Origin: an uncultured Bacilli bacterium
GTDB lineage: Bacteria; Bacillota_I; Bacilli_A; RF39; UBA660
Direction: 5' to 3'
DNA length: 10,228 bases
Assembly (NCBI GenBank): GCA_944364705.1
Contig: CALVWH010000022.1
Location: 1 to 10,228 of the forward strand
Shown here: positions 6,746 to 10,228 of the stretch, piece after piece
How the letters are laid out: each line of letters begins with the position of its first letter
How positions within the stretch are numbered: position 1 is the first letter of the stretch
Translations under genes and position numbers: made by a program
The notes under the pieces: generated by a model
The model's database searches: none
What the model saw: the letters and a program-made list of their open reading frames with translations, nothing else
What the model was told of the DNA's origin: nothing

Positions 6746-8331
6746 TAGAAAAGCCCCACAATTTCTCCATTTATGAAATCCATATGTTCATAATTTGGTG
6801 TTTTGGAAAGTCCTGGCATTGTCATAATTTTCCCCATATAAATTGTTAAAAATCCTGCTCCACTATTGATTTTAATATCCGTAACGGTCATAGTAAAATC
6901 TTTTGGGTATCCTAAAAGTTTTGGATTATCGCTAATGGAAGATGGTGTTTTCGCAATACAAATTGGCATAGAAGCAAACTTGCTGTTTTCTATTTTTTCT
7001 AGCATAGCAAGTGCTTTTTTCTCGTAAAAAACTTCTTTAGCATGATAGTGATTTTTACATACTTTTTCGATTTTTTCTTTGACTGGATCGTTTAAATCAT
7101 ACATGGTATGAATTTCTTTTTCTCCTTTAAAGTTTAAAATATAATCGGCAATGGATAAAGCACCTTTTCCTCCATCCGTATAAGCAGTCGAGATAAAAAA
7201 TGGAACTTCTTTTAAACGAACCAATTGTTCTAGTTCTTTTATTTCTTCTTCGGTATCGGTTTCAAATCGATTTAAAACAACGATTAAATTTTTTGTGAAA
7301 AATTGCATGTTTTCTATATGAAATTTTAAATTTTCAAATCCTTCTTTTAATGTTTTTCCATGATGTTTCAATGCCCGAATGGTGACTCCTAAAACGACCA
7401 TATCGGGATAAAGATTATTCATTCTGCTTTTGATATCGAAAAATTTCATTGCTCCCATATCGGATCCAAATCCTGCTTCGGTAATTACATAGTCTGCATA
7501 AGATAAAGCTGTATTCGTTGCGAGAATGCTGTTACAACCATGGGCAATGTTCGCAAATGGTCCTCCATGCATAAGAACGGGATTATGTTCTAACGTTTGA
7601 ACTAAATTTGGTTTGATCGCATCTTTTAATAATACGGTCATAGCGCCTTCTACGTGAAGATCTTTTGCATAAAGTTCTTTTCCTTGAATGGTATACCCAA
7701 TGAAAATGTTTCCGATTTTTTCTTTTAATTCTTCGATATTTTTACTAAGACATAAAATTGCCATTAATTCGCTAGCTGTCGTAATATCAAATTTTTCTAG
7801 TCGATTGGGAGATTGTAAAGAGATTGTTCGAAGAGCACGATCATTCATATCCAAGCACCGATGAACCATAATGGTTTCTGGATCGATTTGTAAAGCATTT
7901 CCTTGATAGATATGGTTATCGACCGCTGCACAAAGTAAGTTATTCGCACTCGTAATTGCATGAAAGTCTCCTGTAAAATGTAGGTTAATATCTTCCATTG
8001 GAATTACTTGGCTTCTTCCTCCACCGGTTGCTCCTCCTTTGGTTCCAAACACAGGACCTAAAGATGGTTCTCTTAGAGCAGCAATGCTTTTTGCTTTGCG
8101 AAGGGATAAGGCATCTAAAATACCGATCGCAAGGGTTGTTTTTCCTTCTCCATAAGGGGTTGGATTAATGGAGGTAACTAAAATTAATTTCCCTTTTTTG
8201 GATGTATTTTTGGGACAAATTTTTGCTTTATCGTTTCCATAAAGAATGATATCTTCTTGAATATTTATTTTTTTCGCAATTTCCCAAATGTTTTGTGGTT
8301 TTGTTTCTCTACAAATTTCTAAATCTGTCAT
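6745..8331 (-). CDS. fhs: Formate-tetrahydrofolate ligase
   Basis: Fhs joins formate to tetrahydrofolate with ATP to give 10-formyl-THF for purines, formyl-methionine and one-carbon flow. The P-loop is PTPYGEGKTT (57-66, Lys64), followed by EPSLGPVFGTKGGATGGG (88-105), MEDINLHFTGDFHAITSANN (112-131), ALLKDAIKPNLVQTLE-like (233-248), HGGPFANIAHGCNS (255-268), TEAGFGSDMG (284-293) and a C-terminus with AKTPSSISDNP (460-470) and MTMPGLSKTP (503-512). At 528 aa it is about 25-30 residues shorter than the common 555. One loss is at 171-180, where the usual GLGG-containing loop is replaced by a shorter LQSPNRLEK. The ATP and folate sites appear kept. A strong AGGAGGG lies five bases from the start. 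It follows the small anchored protein gene by 10 bases and is coupled to the GNAT gene. Confidence 0.96.
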   Translation of the reverse strand: MTDLEICRETKPQNIWEIAKKINIQEDIILYGNDKAKICPKNTSKKGKLILVTSINPTPYGEGKTTLAIGILDALSLRKAKSIAALREPSLGPVFGTKGGATGGGRSQVIPMEDINLHFTGDFHAITSANNLLCAAVDNHIYQGNALQIDPETIMVHRCLDMNDRALRTISLQSPNRLEKFDITTASELMAILCLSKNIEELKEKIGNIFIGYTIQGKELYAKDLHVEGAMTVLLKDAIKPNLVQTLEHNPVLMHGGPFANIAHGCNSILATNTALSYADYVITEAGFGSDMGAMKFFDIKSRMNNLYPDMVVLGVTIRALKHHGKTLKEGFENLKFHIENMQFFTKNLIVVLNRFETDTEEEIKELEQLVRLKEVPFFISTAYTDGGKGALSIADYILNFKGEKEIHTMYDLNDPVKEKIEKVCKNHYHAKEVFYEKKALAMLEKIENSKFASMPICIAKTPSSISDNPKLLGYPKDFTMTVTDIKINSGAGFLTIYMGKIMTMPGLSKTPNYEHMDFINGEIVGLF

Positions 8332-8341
8332 AATATCCCTC

Positions 8342-8773
8342 CTATTTTAATTTTTTTGTTAAGTTTTTTTCTTTGGAAACGGTTCCAAAGGATGAAAAGG
8401 AATAGTGATCATTTTTCCATGTTCCTTTTACGATTACTGGTGTTGTATTTTCATAGGTTGCAGTTACGGTGTCTTTCCATGCATGAACGGTTACTTCTTT
8501 TATTACATATCCTTCTTTTTCTTCAAAGGTTCCATAAATGGCATCGTTTCTGGAAACTTTCAGTTGATGTTCGAACGCATCAAAGTATTTACAAACTTGA
8601 TGGTTTTCATCAAAAAATAAAGTTTCTTCTTCTATCGGAAGATCGGATAACTCTGTGGTTGTTTTTCTAGAATAATAGAAAAGGGAGCTTCCAATAACAA
8701 TTCCAGAAATACTTCCAGTTAGAAGATAGGATTTTAGTTTTTTTGAAGAAAAATTTATTTTTTGTTTTTTCAT
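8342..8773 (-). CDS. Small membrane-anchored protein of unknown function
   Basis: I do not recognise this 143-aa protein. It has a basic N-terminus (KKQKINFSSKKLK), one membrane helix at about 15-34 with no lipobox cysteine, and an extracytoplasmic part of about 105 residues that looks mainly beta: repeated alternations such as VIKEVTVHAWKDTVTATYEN (89-108) and VIVKGTWKNDHYSFSSFG. It has one cysteine (61). The basic start and positive-inside rule place the C-terminal domain outside. A clear AAGGAG site is six bases from the ATG, and the gene is followed by fhs after only 10 bases, so it is the first gene of that operon. The reading frame is supported by the ribosome binding site, promoter and close packing rather than by homology. 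Confidence 0.75.
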   Translation of the reverse strand: MKKQKINFSSKKLKSYLLTGSISGIVIGSSLFYYSRKTTTELSDLPIEEETLFFDENHQVCKYFDAFEHQLKVSRNDAIYGTFEEKEGYVIKEVTVHAWKDTVTATYENTTPVIVKGTWKNDHYSFSSFGTVSKEKNLTKKLK

Positions 8774-8816
8774 AGATTTCTCCTTTCCCTGCTTCTATTT
8801 TTTTCTTTCTGTTACT

Positions 8817-8825
8817 ATCATATCA
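8817..8825 (-). promoter_or_regulatory. Extended -10 promoter of the fhs operon
   Basis: On the minus strand TGATATGAT gives an extended -10 (TG, one base, TATGAT at 8822-8817). There is no good -35 at 16-18 bases. It lies about 45 bases before the first gene of the operon and faces away from the tRNA promoter. Confidence 0.55.
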
Positions 8826-8862
8826 TAAATTCGAGGAAAAATATCTTTTTCTTTTTTTTCGA

Positions 8863-8881
8863 TAGAAAATTTCATTTTCTA
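8863..8881. repeat. Short inverted repeat between divergent promoters
   Basis: TAGAAAAT and ATTTTCTA (8 bases each) flank a TTC spacer, between the fhs-operon promoter and the tRNA-Met promoter. Neither side has the T run of a terminator in the right direction. It may be an operator or simply chance in AT-rich DNA. Confidence 0.35.
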
Positions 8882-8882
8882 C

Positions 8883-8911
8883 TTGCCAAATACATACAAA
8901 TGTGTTATGAT
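8883..8911 (+). promoter_or_regulatory. Promoter of the tRNA-Met gene
   Basis: A -35 box TTGCCA (8883-8888, five of six) and a -10 box TATGAT (8906-8911, five of six) are separated by exactly 17 bases, with a TG extension (8903-8904) before the -10. The start point would fall about 8-12 bases before the mature tRNA 5' end at 8929. Confidence 0.8.
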
Positions 8912-8928
8912 TAATTTGTCCAAGAAAT

Positions 8929-9005
8929 GGCGAGATAGCTCAGTTGGCTAGAGCAACTGGTTCATACCCAGTAGGTCGAGGGTTCGAATCCCCCTCTCGC
9001 TACCA
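8929..9005 (+). tRNA. tRNA-Met (CAU), elongator type, CCA encoded
   Basis: The 77 bases fold as a standard cloverleaf: acceptor GGCGAGA with TCTCGCT (first pair G-U), D stem GCTC/GAGC, anticodon stem ACTGG/CCAGT with loop TTCATAC (anticodon CAT at 8963-8965), five-base variable loop, T loop TTCGAAT, discriminator A and encoded CCA. The lack of three G-C pairs in the anticodon stem argues against initiator tRNA. The loop TTCATAC matches elongator Met rather than the lysidine-modified Ile tRNA, whose loop usually reads CTCATAA. The T stem has an A-C mismatch (8979 with 8993). It is transcribed alone with its own promoter and terminator. Confidence 0.93.
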
Positions 9006-9017
9006 TTTATAAAATGT

Positions 9018-9045
9018 ACTAGGTTTTTTTACCTAGTTTTTTATT
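9018..9045 (+). terminator. Intrinsic terminator after tRNA-Met
   Basis: A 7-base stem ACTAGGT/ACCTAGT (9018-9024 and 9031-9037) with a T-only loop is followed by TTTTTATT. It begins 13 bases after the tRNA CCA end. Confidence 0.85.
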
Positions 9046-9147
9046 AGAATATCGTGAAAGGTATTCTTTTTTTTATTTTACTATAAAGAATGGACTTATG
9101 GAAAAGAAGTTAAATGTGGTTTATTGGTTCTAATTTCTTTACGAATG

Positions 9148-9176
9148 TAGATATCTTTTTAAATCCATATTATAAT
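9148..9176 (+). promoter_or_regulatory. Promoter of the arsR-flavodoxin pair
   Basis: A -35-like TAGATA (9148-9153, four of six) is spaced 17 bases from a perfect TATAAT (9171-9176). The start point would be near 9183, about 30 bases before the repressor gene, so repressor binding here could give autoregulation. The rest of 9046-9147 shows no gene; it holds only a loose ATTCTTT/AAAGAAT inverted repeat (9063-9069 and 9085-9091). Confidence 0.65.
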
Positions 9177-9214
9177 AAGATTGTTAAATGGTTTAAACGA
9201 AAGAAAGGCGTTTT

Positions 9215-9562
9215 ATGAAAAAAGAAGACAGACTAGAAATTATTAAAACAGAGTTAAAAAAATCAAAAAAAATATTAAATGCTTTATGTGATGAAAATAG
9301 ACAAAATATATTGCTTGTACTATTAGAAAATTGCTCAACTGGTGGTATCAGAGTTGATGATATTGCGAAAAGGGTTAATTTATCAAGACCAGCAGTATCG
9401 CATCATTTAAAAATTTTACTGGATTATAATATCGCATCCATAGAACATATTGGAACAAAAAATTACTATCATATTATAGGAACCGATGAAATTTTAAGTT
9501 TAAAATCGTTCCTTAACAATATTGAACTTTATGTTGAAGAAAGGAAAGAGGAACAAAAATGA
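9215..9562 (+). CDS. ArsR-family winged-helix transcriptional regulator
   Basis: At 115 aa this is a small dimeric ArsR/SmtB-type DNA-binding protein. It shows the family opening LNALCDENRQNILLVLLE (21-38), then the helix-turn-helix with VDDIAKRVNLSRPAVSHHLKIL (about 47-68), followed by the wing (IASIEHIGTKNYYHI). The usual metal-sensing ELCVCDL cysteine pair is missing; cysteines at 25 and 40 are the only ones, so metal sensing by the classical alpha-3 site is unlikely and redox or another signal is possible. The start has an AAAGG site six bases upstream. Its stop overlaps the flavodoxin start (ATGA, 9559-9562), and a promoter is close upstream, suggesting a self-repressing two-gene unit. 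Its isoleucine ATA and arginine AGA/AGG use is heavier than in the GH3 gene. Confidence 0.9.
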   Translation: MKKEDRLEIIKTELKKSKKILNALCDENRQNILLVLLENCSTGGIRVDDIAKRVNLSRPAVSHHLKILLDYNIASIEHIGTKNYYHIIGTDEILSLKSFLNNIELYVEERKEEQK

Positions 9563-10017
9563 AAAATTTGATTGTTTATTATTCTTATGAAGGAAATACA
9601 GAAGAGTTAGTAAAAGGAATGCAAGAAGTAATCGATGCAGATGTATTAAAATTACTACCTAAGAAGGAAAAAAAGACAAAAAGTTTATTTCGATTTGTTT
9701 GGGGTGGTATACAAGTTTATATGAAAAAAAAGCCTGAGTTAGAAGAATACAGCATTGATTTATCTAAATATGATAATATCATTATAGGTTCTCCTTGTTG
9801 GTTTGGGACTTATGCTCCACCAATACATACATTTTTACTAGATAATAAAATGAAAAATAAAAATATTTATCTTTTTGTTTGTAATGGAGGAAATCTAAGA
9901 AATACTTGGAAGAATTATGAAGAAATATTAAAAGGAAATAAAATCGTTTCTAAATTAGATTTAATTTATCCAATAAAAAACGGAATAGACCGTGCGAAAA
10001 AGGAAACGAATGAATAG
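9559..10017 (+). CDS. Flavodoxin-family protein, probably cut short at the C-terminus
   Basis: At 152 aa this is a flavodoxin-like FMN protein for low-potential electron transfer or quinone/menaquinone-type reduction. The FMN phosphate loop is SYEGNT (9-14) after the first strand NLIVYY; the second flavin region is GSPCWFGTYAPPIHTFL (78-94), and VCNGGN (107-112) forms the third. This type is common beside ArsR-like regulators. It has a GAGGA site and overlaps the repressor gene by four bases. The protein ends at a TAG right after AKKETNE. In the same frame ATT AGA AAT AAT TTG AAA TAA follows, so a Trp at the TAG would give the W-I-x-x-x-L tail seen in many relatives. The lost tail is six or seven residues beyond the core, so the protein may still work. 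Confidence 0.87.
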   Translation: MKNLIVYYSYEGNTEELVKGMQEVIDADVLKLLPKKEKKTKSLFRFVWGGIQVYMKKKPELEEYSIDLSKYDNIIIGSPCWFGTYAPPIHTFLLDNKMKNKNIYLFVCNGGNLRNTWKNYEEILKGNKIVSKLDLIYPIKNGIDRAKKETNE

Positions 10018-10032
10018 ATTAGAAATAATTTG

Positions 10033-10066
10033 AAATAACAAAGAAAAAAAGAGTTCTTTGTTATTT
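10033..10066 (+). terminator. Intrinsic terminator of the arsR-flavodoxin unit
   Basis: A perfect 13-base stem (10033-10045 with 10054-10066) has an 8-base A/G-rich loop and is followed by TTAAC. The stem's own 3' end is T-rich. It starts 15 bases after the flavodoxin stop, and the second in-frame stop (TAA, 10036-10038) lies inside it. Confidence 0.8.
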
Positions 10067-10100
10067 TTAACTATATTTATTCTTTTTTATATGTGGTTAA

Positions 10101-10126
10101 AAGTTTGATTCCCCCTACTCGCTCCA
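10101..10126 (+). pseudogene. tRNA 3'-end remnant (T loop, acceptor strand and CCA only)
   Basis: GTTTGATTCCCCCTACTCGCTCCA resembles a tRNA 3' quarter: T loop TTTGATT, C-rich T-stem strand, acceptor strand and CCA. No D arm, anticodon arm or 5' acceptor strand lies upstream, and the T stem cannot pair (AAAAG against CCCCC), so it is not a working tRNA. It aligns in the same direction with the tRNA-Met 3' end and its downstream flank (8981-9020 with 10102-10140): by hand 31 of 41 columns match, including CCCCCT, CTCGCT, CCAT and AAATGT. The T before CCA also resembles tRNA-Gly, so a tRNA-Gly origin is an alternative. Confidence 0.6.
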
Positions 10127-10138
10127 TAGTGAAATGTG

Positions 10139-10157
10139 CTCGAACTTTTCGAGTTTT
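10139..10157 (+). terminator. Hairpin after the tRNA remnant
   Basis: CTCGAA/TTCGAG (10139-10144 and 10148-10153) with a CTT loop is followed by TTTTGAT. It sits 13 bases after the remnant's CCA, the same distance as the real terminator from tRNA-Met, and may be a worn tRNA terminator. Confidence 0.6.
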
Positions 10158-10164
10158 GATAAAT

Positions 10165-10193
10165 AACTAATTCAGAAATGGATTAGTTTTTTT
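10165..10193 (+). terminator. Second, stronger terminator hairpin
   Basis: AACTAATTC pairs with GGATTAGTT (10165-10173 and 10180-10188; nine pairs, one G-U) over a six-base loop, followed by TTTTT. No plus-strand gene lies between it and the previous hairpin. The last 35 bases of the window show nothing I can assign. Confidence 0.75.
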
Positions 10194-10228
10194 GTGTTAT
10201 AAGAAACTATCCTACTCTAAAAAGAAAG

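Noticed and set aside
8356..8670. Plus-strand frames opposite the small anchored protein
   Set aside because: They lack ribosome binding sites, whereas the minus-strand gene has AAGGAG, a promoter and tight spacing to fhs.
9063..9091. ATTCTTT/AAAGAAT inverted repeat as a terminator or operator
   Set aside because: The loop is 15 bases, the stem is only seven A-T-rich pairs, and there is no T run after it.
9109..9121. ATGTGGTT shared between the arsR upstream region and the sequence before the tRNA remnant (near 10091)
   Set aside because: Eight bases in AT-rich DNA is too short to call a repeat, and the surrounding bases do not align.
1..10228. CRISPR array, insertion sequence, toxin-antitoxin or phage-defence module
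   Set aside because: No regularly spaced repeats, transposase or integrase motifs, or defence-protein signatures were seen on either strand.

Overview
The window is AT-rich, uses the standard code (TGA is a stop in at least four genes, TAG in two) and has strong AGGAGG-type ribosome binding sites. It encodes a CpsB/CpsC/CpsD tyrosine-phosphoregulatory set, a monofunctional formate-tetrahydrofolate ligase and a tRNA with encoded CCA. This fits a low-GC Gram-positive bacterium of the Firmicutes/Bacilli type, probably an uncultured or host-associated lineage. I cannot name the genus from the sequence alone.

Layout. (1) From 1 to 2865, minus strand: an exopolysaccharide/capsule operon in the order cpsC (chain-length/kinase modulator), cpsD (tyrosine kinase), cpsB (PHP-type tyrosine phosphatase) and a priming sugar transferase that runs off the left edge. 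The first three overlap by ATGA junctions, and a near-consensus promoter lies upstream. (2) From 3021 to 4454, minus: a two-domain NAD(P)HX repair protein whose epimerase half looks degenerate. (3) From 4552 to 5880, plus: a membrane-anchored family 3 glycoside hydrolase of the NagZ type, transcribed divergently from (2) and ending at a strong bidirectional terminator. (4) From 8773 down to 5915, minus: a compact four-gene operon with an unknown anchored small protein, fhs, a GNAT acetyltransferase and a CutA-like protein. (5) From 8883 to 9045, plus: promoter, elongator tRNA-Met(CAU) and terminator. (6) From 9148 to 10066, plus: an ArsR-type repressor overlapping a flavodoxin-family gene. (7) From 10092 to 10228: a broken copy of a tRNA 3' end followed by two terminator hairpins.

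How the genes work together. The first region controls surface polysaccharide: CpsC activates CpsD, CpsB dephosphorylates it, and the sugar transferase loads the first sugar phosphate onto undecaprenyl phosphate. The GH3 enzyme probably trims cell-wall amino sugars outside the membrane. The fhs operon serves one-carbon metabolism, with unrelated small genes coupled to it. The arsR-flavodoxin pair looks like a self-regulated redox cassette.

The most unusual part is the right end. The arsR-flavodoxin cassette, whose isoleucine codon use differs from the GH3 gene, sits between an intact tRNA-Met and an imperfect direct repeat of that tRNA's 3' end and downstream flank. This suggests a small tRNA-associated islet with no integrase. 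The flavodoxin also seems to have lost its last residues through a TAG where relatives have tryptophan.
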